The notes: generated from the letters alone by a model not told the origin. Positions 17,050 to 25,625 are shown, counted from the first letter of the stretch. The stretch is 64,000 nucleotides of DNA from an uncultured Tissierellia bacterium (GCA_946402705.1 CAMIXG010000006.1:1-64000), one strand, 5' to 3'. Numbers and translations: made by a program.

Positions 17050-17083
17050 AAAATAAAAAACTCAGCCTACCTAAGCTGAGTTT
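17050..17083 (-). terminator. Terminator of mgtE
   Basis: Stem AAACTCAGC / GCTGAGTTT followed on the minus strand by TTTTTATTTT, 19 bases after the mgtE stop. Confidence 0.85.
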
Positions 17084-17101
17084 ATATTTTATAATTTTAT
17101 C

Positions 17102-18439
17102 TTATAATCCTAACATGGCTTTTGCTATTAAGAAATATACTATTAATGCTAGAGCATCTACTATAGTTGTTATAAGTGGTCCTGCCATTATAGCTGGATC
17201 CATGTGTAATTTTTCTGCTATAAGTGGTAAAATACCCCCTACAAGCTTAGCTGTTAAAACAGTCATTATCAAAGTCAATGATACTGTAATAGCTATGTTT
17301 ACATCTACTCTTTCTATAAATAAAAGTCTAACAAAGTTTACTCCTGCTAGAATAACCCCTGCTAAAATCGCAATTCTGAATTCTTTCCAAAGCACCTTAG
17401 GTCCATCTGACATTTCAATATCGCCTACTGCAAGTCCCCTGATTATCAAAGTTGAAGACTGACTACCTGAGTTACCACCTGTATCCATTAGCATTGGGAT
17501 AAACGTAGTAAGTAATACATTTGCAGCTAAAACTGCTTCAAATCTTTCCATTATTCTACCTGTAAAAGTAGCTGATACCATAAGTATAAGTAGCCAAGGC
17601 AGTCTATTTTTCACAAGTTGCCATACTGGTGTGTCCAAATAACTGTCTTCTGTTGGAGATGTACCAGCTATAATTTGAAAGTCTTCTGTAACTTCTCTTT
17701 CCATTACATCCATTATATCATCTACTGTTATGATACCTATTAATCGTTCTTCATTATCTACTACTGGAAGTGCAACAAAACCATATTTAGTAAATACATT
17801 TGCTACAGTTTCTTGATCATCATTTGTGCTTACACTTATAATGTCATCTTCCATTAAATCTTTTATAAGTATATCTTCTTCTGCTGTTACTATCTTTCTA
17901 AGTGACACAAAACCTTCAAGTTTTCTGTTCTTATCTATTACATAACAAGTATAAACTGTTTCACTTGTTAGTCCTACTTCCTTTATATGAGCAAGAGCTT
18001 CTTTTACTGTTAGCTCTTTTGTTAAACTTACATATTCTATAGTCATCAAACTTCCAGCTGAATCTTCTGGGTAGTTTAAAAACTGATTTACTAATTTTCT
18101 TTCATCATCTCTTGCGTATAATAAAATTTTATTTACAATATTTGCTGGAACTTCTTCTATAAGGTCAATCATATCATCAAAGAACAAGTCTTTTATAATA
18201 TTTTCAGCTTCTTCATCAGTTACAGCTTCCATTATTCCTACCTGTTGTTCCATTGAGAAGTGAGCAAAAACCTCAACAGCTAAATCTTTAGGTAACATTC
18301 TGAATATGAGTAGTGTAGTTTGGGCATCGAGTGGATCTAACAACTCAGCCAAGTCTACCTCATTCATTTTTGCTATCTCTGATTTAATTTCTAGAAACTT
18401 TTTTTGTTCTATTAGTTCTTCTAGTGTTTTTTCATCCAT
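17102..18439 (-). CDS. mgtE: MgtE-family magnesium transporter
   Basis: Mg2+-gated channel. The layout is the full one for the family: an acidic N-terminal superhelical domain (about residues 5-130), two CBS domains (135-255) that sense intracellular Mg2+, a connecting helix, and five membrane helices (about 280-445), including TGGNSGSQSSTL in the pore region. I start it at ATG 18439, eight bases after AGGAG; two in-frame ATG codons upstream lie in or before the binding site. I looked for an M-box leader but the short upstream space does not contain one that I can recognise. Confidence 0.95.
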   Translation of the reverse strand: MDEKTLEELIEQKKFLEIKSEIAKMNEVDLAELLDPLDAQTTLLIFRMLPKDLAVEVFAHFSMEQQVGIMEAVTDEEAENIIKDLFFDDMIDLIEEVPANIVNKILLYARDDERKLVNQFLNYPEDSAGSLMTIEYVSLTKELTVKEALAHIKEVGLTSETVYTCYVIDKNRKLEGFVSLRKIVTAEEDILIKDLMEDDIISVSTNDDQETVANVFTKYGFVALPVVDNEERLIGIITVDDIMDVMEREVTEDFQIIAGTSPTEDSYLDTPVWQLVKNRLPWLLILMVSATFTGRIMERFEAVLAANVLLTTFIPMLMDTGGNSGSQSSTLIIRGLAVGDIEMSDGPKVLWKEFRIAILAGVILAGVNFVRLLFIERVDVNIAITVSLTLIMTVLTAKLVGGILPLIAEKLHMDPAIMAGPLITTIVDALALIVYFLIAKAMLGL

Positions 18440-18619
18440 TTTCATCACTCCTAACAAAAAGATTATATCATAATATATGATTTATGCCATTGTTTTAATA
18501 TTTATAAATATTAATTAATTTTAAAATATGTAAAATATAGCTAGTATTTTCTTTTATTATATGCTAGTATATTGGTATGAATTAAAAGTAGTATTTTCCC
18601 GTAAAGGAGGTCAATGACT

Positions 18620-18805
18620 ATGGAAATAACAAAAGATACTGTAATAGGTGAATTAATCAGAAACAAACCTGAAGCTGTAGAAACTTTAATGAGCTTTGGT
18701 ATGGGATGTGTTGGTTGTCCTTCAAGCCAAATGGAAAGTTTAGAACAAGCAGCTGTTGTTCACGGTTTAGATTTAGAACCATTACTAATAGCATTAAATA
18801 AATAA
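18620..18805 (+). CDS. DUF1858 / hybrid-cluster-associated redox disulfide domain protein
   Basis: Small protein of 61 residues with the layout of the DUF1858 (TIGR03980) family: helix TVIGELIRNKPEAVETLMSFGM followed by GCVGCP, a CxxC pair, and a helical C-terminus. The family is linked with anaerobic redox metabolism; the function is not settled. The start chosen is ATG 18620, nine bases after AAAGGAGG. The ATG six bases earlier is too close. It is a single-gene unit, divergent from mgtE, with its own terminator. Confidence 0.82.
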   Translation: MEITKDTVIGELIRNKPEAVETLMSFGMGCVGCPSSQMESLEQAAVVHGLDLEPLLIALNK

Positions 18806-18813
18806 GCAAAAAT

Positions 18814-18839
18814 AAAGCACAGCCTAGGCTGTGCTTTTT
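18814..18839. terminator. Terminator after the DUF1858 gene
   Basis: Stem AAAGCACAGCC / GGCTGTGCTTT with a two-base loop and a T-run. It lies between converging genes and may serve both. Confidence 0.88.
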
Positions 18840-18857
18840 CTATTTTTACTTGTTTTA

Positions 18858-19945
18858 CTAATTAGCAATTATACTTTTATATAAGTCATCATTTAATTTT
18901 AAATCAAATTGTCTTTCATAATAGCTAAACATATAATCCTTAAAGAATTCTTCTTCTATATTTCCATCATAGTTTTTCATTGTCATCCAAATCAAATTAA
19001 GTGGTGATTCAACATTTGGAGCTCCCCAATTATACATTCCCCTTGGCATATTATATACCTGTTTATTTTTTACAGCACTTATTTTTGACCAATCCTGTCC
19101 CGAAAACTCATTATTTAAGTACTTGCTGGCATTAGTACCTCCAAAATCATATATAACATCTGGATTCCACTCATATATTTGCTCCATACTAACTTGAACT
19201 CCATCTCCATCTGTAGCACTTGCGCAGTTTATAAGCCCAGTTTTTACTAGCCAATCATCACCATAATAATTACCACCTCTTACAGCTATTATTCCTGCTT
19301 CATTAGTATTTATCATTATGGCTTTCTTCTTATTATCTCCAACTTTCTCTAATGTTTCCTTAACTATTTCATTAGCCTTATCCCATTCAACTTTTAGAGA
19401 ATCACTTTTCTTTTCTTCAAATATCTCCCTCATAAGTTCATCTATTTTTACAGACCATTCTTCGTTTCTACTATCATCTTGATAAAAATCTATAACTGGA
19501 ACGCCTATCTTATCTAGTCCTTCTTTTTGAGTTTCTCCATAAACTAGAATTATATCTGGCTTCAAATTCATAAGTTCTTCAACATTTGCATTAAACCCCT
19601 GAACAAATGTGGTATTTATATTTTCCAATTAGGCATTATCTTTTCCAGAATTTCTGGATTTGCATTTTTTATTGCCCCTGGGTGCATACCAACTATTTTG
19701 TTTGTATCTTTTGTAACTGCTGCAAGTGTTGCTGGTAGTGGCGGCGCTACTATTACCACATTATTTATATCCTTTGCTTGGGGTACTTCTATTTTCGCTC
19801 CAGTTAAGTCTACAATTTCCCTCTTTCCTAAAACTTCTTCCTTTACCTCTGGTGCTTCTAAAGTTTTTTTACCACAAGCTGTAAAAACCATACTACTTAT
19901 TAAAATTAGGGCTAAAAGCCTACTTATTTTTTTCATATTATTCAT
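18858..19945 (-). pseudogene. ABC transporter substrate-binding lipoprotein (B12/iron-complex type), frameshifted
   Basis: Two frames together make one complete periplasmic-binding-type lipoprotein of the BtuF/FhuD (TroA-like) family. The first frame starts at 19945 with a signal peptide and lipobox FTAC and stops after PNWKI near 19620. The second continues as INTTFVQGFNANVEELMNL, with the usual KPDIILVYG strand, down to 18858. A run of four A on the coding strand where five would restore the frame explains the break. The gene ends a riboswitch-controlled operon, so the ligand is probably cobalamin or a corrinoid. The loss would disable uptake unless the base was lost in sequencing. Confidence 0.9.
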
Positions 19946-19953
19946 AACTCCTC

Positions 19954-20724
19954 CTAATCAATTAATACAAATGTCTTTTTATCTATTCCAATATAATTAA
20001 GGTCAACTATTTTAGATTTCATCCCAAAATACTTGCTTATATTTTCTTCATTTAAAATTTTTTCTGTTTCTCCAAACTCATAGCTATCCTTGCCTAAAAA
20101 TAAAGTGTAGCCCGAAATCTTTAGGGCATTTTCAGGACTATGAGTATTTATTATACATGTTATCCCATTAGTTTTAGCTAGCTCAAGTATCTTGTCTAGA
20201 ATTATTTTTTGATTTTTAAAATCTAAATGAGCTTCAGGTTCATCTAAAATTATAATCTTTGGCTTACCTGCAAGAGCTCTTGCCAGATAGACCATCTGAA
20301 GTTGTCCTCCACTTAATTCATTTGCCTTCTTATCTTTTAGATGATAAATTCCCACTTGTTTCAAAGCATCACAAGCTATTACCTCATCTTCTTTTCTAGG
20401 GCTACTAAAGGCTGAAAGATACTTAGTCCTTCCCATTAAAACCAAATCTAAAACCTTGTATGGAAGGGCTATAGTTTGAGCCTGAGCTACATAGGCAAGT
20501 TCTTTTTTATCAAGCAGACTTTTTACTTTTTCTCCTCTGAAAAAGGTACTTCCATCAGTCCACTTATACAGACCTATTAGATTCTTTAAAAAAGTAGTTT
20601 TTCCAACTCCATTTTGACCCAAAACAGAAACTATAGCATTTTCCTTAATAGCTAAGTTTAAATCTTTAAGTATATAATTTTTGCCATCATAACTATAGCT
20701 GGCATCTTTAACCTCTAAAATCAT
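19954..20724 (-). CDS. ABC transporter ATP-binding protein (FecE/BtuD type)
   Basis: Energises import through the adjacent permease. Walker A GQNGVGKTTFLK (about residues 36-47), signature LSGGQLQMV (about 138-146) and Walker B IIILDEPEAHLD (about 158-169) are complete; the length is 256 residues. The D-loop has an unusual PEAHLD in place of PTSHLD. The ATG overlaps the stop of the permease gene (ATGA), and the binding-protein gene follows nine bases later. Confidence 0.92.
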   Translation of the reverse strand: MILEVKDASYSYDGKNYILKDLNLAIKENAIVSVLGQNGVGKTTFLKNLIGLYKWTDGSTFFRGEKVKSLLDKKELAYVAQAQTIALPYKVLDLVLMGRTKYLSAFSSPRKEDEVIACDALKQVGIYHLKDKKANELSGGQLQMVYLARALAGKPKIIILDEPEAHLDFKNQKIILDKILELAKTNGITCIINTHSPENALKISGYTLFLGKDSYEFGETEKILNEENISKYFGMKSKIVDLNYIGIDKKTFVLID

Positions 20725-21716
20725 TTCACACCTCTTTTACCAAAAACATATATAAATATTGGTGTTCCAAGTATGGCTGTCAATATCCCTATTGGAATTT
20801 CAGCACTGGTAAGAGTTCTAGCCAGTAAATCCACCAATACTAAGAATATGGCTCCCATAATACCCGAAAATATCAATAAGTATCTGTTATCTGCTCCAAC
20901 AATTTCCCTACTCATATTTGGTATCAGCATGCCAACCCATCCAATTATCCCTGCTACCATAACTGAGCCTGAAGCTACTAAGGTTGTAGCTATTATGAGT
21001 ATTATCCTAGTTTTCTTTGGATTTACTCCCAAACTTTCTGCCTCTTCATCTCCAAGAGATAGTATATTTATCCTCCATCTAAAGAGTAGAATTACAAGTG
21101 ATCCAATTATAATTGGTATACTGGCAAGGATAACCTTATCATAGCTAGAACCCACAAAACTTGCCATCAGCCAGTAGGTTATGGCTGGTAAAACTGATTC
21201 TGTATCTGCAACAAGTTTTATAAAGGAGATAAGGGCATTAAAAAAAGACCCAACTATAACACCAGATAAAACTAAGGATAAAGTTGTATCTTCTAACTTA
21301 ACTTTTGAAATAATATAGCTTAAAAACATGCTCACAAGTCCCATTACAAAGGCTGCTATTAATAAAATATTATTAGACTTCGGAAAAACTAATAGGGCAA
21401 AAGCAGCTCCAAACCCAGCTCCACTACTTACACCTAATATATCTGGACTCACCAAATTATTTTTAAAAATCCCTTGCAGGGCTGCTCCTGATATTGATAG
21501 TCCAAAACCTACTAAAACATTTAATATAACCCTGGGTATCCTTATGTCCCAAATAACAGTTGCATTAAAGGACTGATCAACCACGCCATTTAACCTTCCA
21601 ACTATAGTAGATATAACTTCTAAGGGTGCTATACTATATCTTCCTAAAAAAAGCGCAACAAAAGAGACTAGAATTAGTATTATACAAGCTAGCCCGCTCT
21701 TTATTTTATTAGTCAT
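20721..21716 (-). CDS. FecCD-family ABC permease
   Basis: Membrane subunit of a BtuC/FecCD-type importer for cobalamin or iron complexes. Nine to ten hydrophobic helices are visible, with the family motifs SGAALQGIFKNNLVSPDILGVSSGAGFGA and GWVGMLIPNMSRE shared with BtuC. I start it at ATG 21716, which overlaps the methyltransferase stop by eight bases, giving 331 residues. The cobalamin riboswitch upstream favours a corrinoid as substrate. Confidence 0.92.
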   Translation of the reverse strand: MTNKIKSGLACIILILVSFVALFLGRYSIAPLEVISTIVGRLNGVVDQSFNATVIWDIRIPRVILNVLVGFGLSISGAALQGIFKNNLVSPDILGVSSGAGFGAAFALLVFPKSNNILLIAAFVMGLVSMFLSYIISKVKLEDTTLSLVLSGVIVGSFFNALISFIKLVADTESVLPAITYWLMASFVGSSYDKVILASIPIIIGSLVILLFRWRINILSLGDEEAESLGVNPKKTRIILIIATTLVASGSVMVAGIIGWVGMLIPNMSREIVGADNRYLLIFSGIMGAIFLVLVDLLARTLTSAEIPIGILTAILGTPIFIYVFGKRGVK

Positions 21717-22719
21717 TTTTATTCGCCTTTTCAAATATAATATTTGAATTATTTTCTATATCAACTAGTTTAAAATTATTTTTAGTTAAACTACCTAATA
21801 TAACACTTTCTGGTTTTAATATATCAAGTCCATTTAGATTAGCTGATAACCAGCCAAGTATAAAGTTTTTAGGCCCTGTAAAATTATCATCTAATTTGTG
21901 AGTGTCTATATATAAATAGCCATCATCTTTCAAGGCGTTATACATATTTTGACACACTTGGTCTATATCCTTAACAAAATCAAGTATCCCTGACGCTATT
22001 ATAAGGTCATATTTACCTTCTAGTTTAATACTGTTAAAGTCTCCACTAACTAAGGTGATTTTATCCGCTACTTGATTTTCTATAACTACCTCTCTTGTCA
22101 TGTTAATTACTTGCTCTTGGTCCACAAGTGTAGCTTTTGCATTTGCAAAATTCTTAACTATCTCTATGGAAAGTACACCTGAACCACAGCCCAAGTCTAA
22201 AATATTTATCTCATCTTTCTCATCAAATAGCTTATCTATGTTACTTAAAAATCCTTGAACTCTTCCTAAATACATGGAATTTCTTGCTCCTAAACCCATT
22301 GACCTAAAATCAAAGAAATCTGACCCATTATCCTTATTAGCTTGGTCTATATCTCCACCATTTACTAATAAATCTTCTAGGTTTTCTAGGCTTGTCATAT
22401 CTCTCCAATAAAGTATATTTTCTCCTATATACATACTTGATTTTTCATTTAAAAAATAATTTGTTTCATCTGTATTTGCAAAAAAACCAGACTTATAAGT
22501 TAAATAATCCATAGAAACTAGAGCCTTTAAAAATAATTCTAAATTTCTAGGATTTAAATTTAGTTGTTTTGCTAATTCTTCTGCCTGTATTTCCTCTTCC
22601 GTAAAATTAAATACCTTTAACTCAATAGCCTTATACACAAGCTGTCCTTCTAAGCACTGAAAAGTTAAACTATTTAATTTTTCTCCTCTATATTTTGGTA
22701 ATTCTCTTCCTGTTTTCAT
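21709..22719 (-). CDS. SAM-dependent methyltransferase in a cobalamin-riboswitch operon
   Basis: Residues 1-95 form a winged-helix dimerisation domain and 165-336 a Rossmann methyltransferase with SAM motif I LDLGCGSG at 174-181. This layout is that of small-molecule O-methyltransferases. It is the first gene after a cobalamin riboswitch and overlaps the permease gene, so it is likely to act on a corrinoid, a corrinoid ligand or a cofactor related to uptake. BzaC, the O-methyltransferase of benzimidazole ligand synthesis, has a similar layout and similar riboswitch control, but other bza genes are not here. Its substrate is therefore unknown. AGGAGG is seven bases ahead of the ATG. Confidence 0.8.
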   Translation of the reverse strand: MKTGRELPKYRGEKLNSLTFQCLEGQLVYKAIELKVFNFTEEEIQAEELAKQLNLNPRNLELFLKALVSMDYLTYKSGFFANTDETNYFLNEKSSMYIGENILYWRDMTSLENLEDLLVNGGDIDQANKDNGSDFFDFRSMGLGARNSMYLGRVQGFLSNIDKLFDEKDEINILDLGCGSGVLSIEIVKNFANAKATLVDQEQVINMTREVVIENQVADKITLVSGDFNSIKLEGKYDLIIASGILDFVKDIDQVCQNMYNALKDDGYLYIDTHKLDDNFTGPKNFILGWLSANLNGLDILKPESVILGSLTKNNFKLVDIENNSNIIFEKANKND

Positions 22720-22763
22720 AACGTCCTCCTATATAGTGTATTTTAATTTATGTCTACATAGGA

Positions 22764-22778
22764 CTATATTTTATTCAT
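22764..22778 (-). other. Four-codon reading frame after the riboswitch
   Basis: ATG AAT AAA ATA TAG, preceded six bases upstream by GGGGAGGT, a stronger ribosome binding site than that of many genes here. It could be a leader peptide, a decoy site or a relic. Confidence 0.35.
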
Positions 22779-22808
22779 ATTAATACCTCCCCTGGAAAGC
22801 TAATACGA

Positions 22809-22954
22809 AAATTAGGTTGGTCTCCTGACTCAAGAATTTCACATACCTAACCTTCCCAGTTTCCCAGTGGTTTCCAAGGTACAACTTCTCTTACAGTAGC
22901 TAGGGCTGTTATGGCTTTTACCATATTCCCAATTAAGTTTAAAACGCCTAATTT
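22809..22954 (-). ncRNA. Cobalamin riboswitch
   Basis: Read on the minus strand, the aptamer opens with AAATTAGG and closes with CCTAATTT, forming stem P1. Between them are GGGAATATGGT, a GCCATAACAGCCC region, CTACTGTAAG and the B12 box GAGTCAGGAGACC (22819-22831), the conserved marks of this class. It lies about 90 bases upstream of the methyltransferase gene and should shut off the methyltransferase-permease-ATPase-binding protein operon when B12 is plentiful. I do not see an obvious terminator after it, so control may be at translation. Confidence 0.93.
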
Positions 22955-22969
22955 GTGTACTTTATTAAA

Positions 22970-22998
22970 AGTATATTTACTTATTTAATTTCTGTCAA
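22970..22998 (-). promoter_or_regulatory. Sigma-A promoter of the riboswitch operon
   Basis: TTGACA, 17 bases, TATACT on the minus strand. Transcription would start about eight bases before the first riboswitch stem. Confidence 0.9.
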
Positions 22999-23049
22999 TT
23001 TTATTGACCTTATTAGTATATTTTTTAAATAAATCATAAAAAAACAAAA

Positions 23050-23074
23050 AACCTGCAGAAATTAATCTACAGGC
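23050..23074 (-). terminator. Terminator of the glutaredoxin gene
   Basis: Stem CCTGTAGA / TCTGCAGG on the minus strand with one G-T pair, followed by TTTTTTG. Confidence 0.8.
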
Positions 23075-23082
23075 TCTTATCT

Positions 23083-23313
23083 TTATAGTCCTAATGCATT
23101 ATCTATTCTGTTTTTATCGAATCCTACTATTTCTTCTTCATCTATTATTAATACTGGTACTCCCATATGTCCCATTTCCATTAATTCTTTTCTTGCTTCG
23201 TTATCTGTTTGAATATTTCTTTCTTCAAATTCAACACCATTTTCTGTTAGATAGCTTTTAGCTGATACACAATAAGGACATGTGTTACTAGTGTAAACTT
23301 TTACTTTAGACAT
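23083..23313 (-). CDS. Glutaredoxin-like protein (Grx/NrdH type)
   Basis: Small thioredoxin-fold oxidoreductase of 76 residues. The active site CPYC follows the first strand (residues 10-13), the cis-proline is in GVPVLII, and the GFDKNRID C-terminal helix matches the NrdH/Grx family. It probably reduces disulfides in the cytoplasm. I start it at the ATG seven bases after GGGAGG; the longer frame from 23340 has the binding site inside it. It stands alone, divergent from comFB. Confidence 0.9.
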   Translation of the reverse strand: MSKVKVYTSNTCPYCVSAKSYLTENGVEFEERNIQTDNEARKELMEMGHMGVPVLIIDEEEIVGFDKNRIDNALGL

Positions 23314-23444
23314 ATAAATTCCTCCCATTTCACTTTGCAATTTATCATTTTTATATTTTTTATTATACCCCCGACCCGTATTAGAGTCAAGCTTTATCTA
23401 AAAATAGTTTACCCCTCTTAGATTTCATTTAATCATAACATAAT

Positions 23445-23473
23445 TTGATAATTCTTTGGGTATAGAATATAAT
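23445..23473 (+). promoter_or_regulatory. Sigma-A promoter of the comFB-like gene
   Basis: TTGATA, 17 bases, TATAAT. The -10 box ends 42 bases before the chosen ATG, which rules out the longer reading frame starting at 23456. Confidence 0.85.
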
Positions 23474-23515
23474 ACTATATCAGTATTTTTAACTTTTTTT
23501 GAAAGAAGGTGGATT

Positions 23516-23773
23516 ATGGAAAACTATATGGAATACCTTGTAGATGAGGTTTTTAGAGAAATGGAATCAAACTTTAGAAGATTAGCAACTTGTGTTTTTG
23601 AGCCTCTAGCTCATGATATAAAGGCTTTTGCCCTAAATAATTTGGCTCCTATGTACTTCTCCTCTACAGCCAGTGATGCTGAAAAAAAAGCATTTTTATT
23701 AAATAAACAAACTAGGATAGCTGTTGCAGCTAAGCTTGCAGAAGCCTTTAATATTCTGTGTAAAGCAGAATAA
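23516..23773 (+). CDS. ComFB-family protein
   Basis: 85 residues with the pattern of the late-competence ComFB family: NYMEYLVDEVFREM at the start and DIKAFALNNLAPMYFSS in the middle. The family has been linked to competence operons and to cyclic-dinucleotide binding in cyanobacteria, but its role in clostridia is not known. The paired cysteines often present in ComFB are reduced to Cys26 alone. AAGAAGGTGG precedes the ATG. It is a single gene with its own promoter, converging on an ArsR regulator. Confidence 0.78.
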   Translation: MENYMEYLVDEVFREMESNFRRLATCVFEPLAHDIKAFALNNLAPMYFSSTASDAEKKAFLLNKQTRIAVAAKLAEAFNILCKAE

Positions 23774-23796
23774 AACATAGATACTATCTATGTTTT
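23772..23796. terminator. Palindromic bidirectional terminator
   Basis: Perfect 12-base arms AAAACATAGATA / TATCTATGTTTT around one C. It overlaps the stop of the comFB-like gene and the last four codons of the arsR-family gene. Confidence 0.85.
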
Positions 23797-24140
23797 ATAT
23801 GCTCTAATCCTTGTCCAAATACATTTAGTACATGATCATCGTCTACAGAATAGATAACTAATTTTCCATCTCTTTGGAACTTTACAAGTCTAGTATCTCT
23901 AAGAGCTCTTAGATGATGAGATATTGCAGATTGACTCATATTAAGTATGTTTGCAATATCATGTACACATAATGGGCTCTTCGATAAGATATCTATTATA
24001 TTTAATCTTGTTGGATCTGATAAAGCCTTAAACATAGTTGATAACATATACATTTTTTCTTCATCTTGAAGATTTTTTTTAAGCTTTGTAATAGTTTCTT
24101 TATCAACTGAATGTCCATCTTTTTCTTTTGATTCTACCAT
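23784..24140 (-). CDS. ArsR/SmtB-family metal-sensing repressor
   Basis: Winged-helix repressor with 118 residues. The recognition helix is MSQSAISHHLRALRDT. The C-terminal helix carries Asp101, His103, His114 and His117, spaced D-x-H-x10-H-x-x-H exactly as in the alpha5 Zn(II)/Co(II) site of CzrA. The cysteine motif of helix alpha3 (ELCVCD in CadC) is only partly kept (PLCVHD). It is therefore likely to be a zinc or cobalt sensor. The start is ATG 24140 after GAGGAG. No metal exporter gene is adjacent, so its targets lie elsewhere. It lies 11 bases after ksgA. Confidence 0.88.
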   Translation of the reverse strand: MVESKEKDGHSVDKETITKLKKNLQDEEKMYMLSTMFKALSDPTRLNIIDILSKSPLCVHDIANILNMSQSAISHHLRALRDTRLVKFQRDGKLVIYSVDDDHVLNVFGQGLEHIKHR

Positions 24141-24151
24141 TAAATCACTCC

Positions 24152-25006
24152 TCAATTGATTACTTCTGCTATTTTCAAAAATTCTGGCACTCCCAGTTGT
24201 TCTGCCCTTATACCTGGATTTATACCAATTTTTTCTAATTCTTCTTTTATTTCATCCTTAGTCATTTCGAAATCACCCTTAGATAGGCAGTTAAGTAGAG
24301 TTTTTCTTCTCATTGCAAAACTTTGTTTTACAACCTTGAAAAATTTATCCCTGTCTCCACTTGGTTTTTCTTTTTTGATATCTAATTTTACAACTGCTGA
24401 ATCCACATTTGGTTGTGGCATAAAAACAGTTTTTGGAACTTCTATTATTATTTCTGGCACTGTATAGTAATCTATAAAAACAGATAAAGCACTATAGTTT
24501 TTACTTCCTGGTTTGGCTATTATTCTTTCAGCCACTTCTTTTTGGACCATTACTGTTATGGATTCGAAGTTTAAATCTTCTTCCAACAATCTACCCAGTA
24601 TTGGTGTTGTTATATAGTAGGGTAAATTTGCAACAACTTTTATTGGTCCACCATCTAACTCTTCTTTAACTATCTTCTCTAAATCAACCTTCAATATATC
24701 TCCAAAATATATCTTTGAATTATCATAGTCTTTTAAGGTTTCGTCTAATATTTCTTCCAGTGACTTATCTATCTCTACAGACAATACTTTTTCAGCCTTT
24801 ATGGCTAACTCTTCTGTTAAAGTACCTACACCTGGTCCTATTTCAAGCACCTTACTAGTTCCATCTATCCCCGAGTTGTCTACTATACCCCTTACTATAT
24901 TTCCATCTATTAAAAAATTCTGTCCCAAACTTTTAGTAAATCTAAATCCAAATCTTTGTAATAGTTCTTTTAAATATGAAGGTGTATAAAGTCTTTTATC
25001 TTTCAT
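24152..25006 (-). CDS. ksgA: 16S rRNA dimethyladenosine transferase
   Basis: Dimethylates A1518 and A1519 near the 3' end of 16S rRNA. SAM motif I EIGPGVGTLTE (about residues 57-67) and the catalytic NLPYYITTPI (about 126-135) are complete; length 284 residues, typical. The start overlaps the end of rnmV by 11 bases, as is common for this pair. Followed closely by the arsR-family gene. Confidence 0.97.
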   Translation of the reverse strand: MKDKRLYTPSYLKELLQRFGFRFTKSLGQNFLIDGNIVRGIVDNSGIDGTSKVLEIGPGVGTLTEELAIKAEKVLSVEIDKSLEEILDETLKDYDNSKIYFGDILKVDLEKIVKEELDGGPIKVVANLPYYITTPILGRLLEEDLNFESITVMVQKEVAERIIAKPGSKNYSALSVFIDYYTVPEIIIEVPKTVFMPQPNVDSAVVKLDIKKEKPSGDRDKFFKVVKQSFAMRRKTLLNCLSKGDFEMTKDEIKEELEKIGINPGIRAEQLGVPEFLKIAEVIN

Positions 25007-25541
25007 TTTTTTCTATCCTCTCCACTGCTTTGTCAAACTCTTCTCTAGTTATGCCAAAATTATTTAATCTATTTAATAATTGCTTTGAATTAGAGTATCC
25101 AATCCCTAATATTTCACCAATTTTTTCTCTTTTTTCTTTGGAAGTTGGTTTTCCTATAAATCCTAGATATAAAAGCTCATCTTGAGTAAATTCATCTGTT
25201 TTTTCCACCATAATAGGTCTAGCTTTTGAAAGAGCCTCTATTATGTCTTCAGTAGTGGCATTTTCAACCCCTATGTCATCACCTTTTATAGCCTTATTTT
25301 GTGGTAAAAATGCATGTTTACAATTTTTTATGCCTTGAGATATATCTTTTCTAATTTTTTCTCCCATATAATCTGGATCTGTTAAGATTATTATCCCTCT
25401 TTTTTCTGCTATATTTTTCAGATTTTCCTTAAATTTTCTGTTATAACCAAAACCTCTTGTAGCTATAACTTCAGCATCTACTGCTGCCTTAACTACAGTT
25501 ATATCATCTCTACCTTCTACTACTATAACTTCCTTTATCAT
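24996..25541 (-). CDS. rnmV: Ribonuclease M5
   Basis: Matures the 5S rRNA precursor. A Toprim domain covers the first 100 residues: EGRDD with the catalytic Glu at about residue 9 and DPDY with the metal-binding acidic pair near residue 55. Length 181 residues. Overlaps ksgA; the pair is conserved across Bacillota. Confidence 0.96.
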   Translation of the reverse strand: MIKEVIVVEGRDDITVVKAAVDAEVIATRGFGYNRKFKENLKNIAEKRGIIILTDPDYMGEKIRKDISQGIKNCKHAFLPQNKAIKGDDIGVENATTEDIIEALSKARPIMVEKTDEFTQDELLYLGFIGKPTSKEKREKIGEILGIGYSNSKQLLNRLNNFGITREEFDKAVERIEKNER

Positions 25542-25591
25542 ATTTCACCTCTACCCTTAATACTTTTTATTATATCATAGAGAAATGGAAA

Positions 25592-25622
25592 AAAACTAAA
25601 AGGACTAACCTTTTAGTTTTTT
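25592..25622 (-). terminator. Terminator upstream of rnmV
   Basis: Stem AAAACTAAAAGG / CCTTTTAGTTTT with a five-base loop and T-rich flanks, directly after the stop of the 218-residue unknown protein. Confidence 0.88.
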
Positions 25623-25625
25623 TAA

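Noticed and set aside
18440-18613. M-box magnesium riboswitch before mgtE
   Set aside because: Only about 170 AT-rich bases separate mgtE from the divergent gene, and I cannot find the conserved M-box pieces.
23456-23515. N-terminal extension of the ComFB-like protein
   Set aside because: It would start between the -35 and -10 boxes of a good promoter; the ATG after AAGGTGG is preferred.
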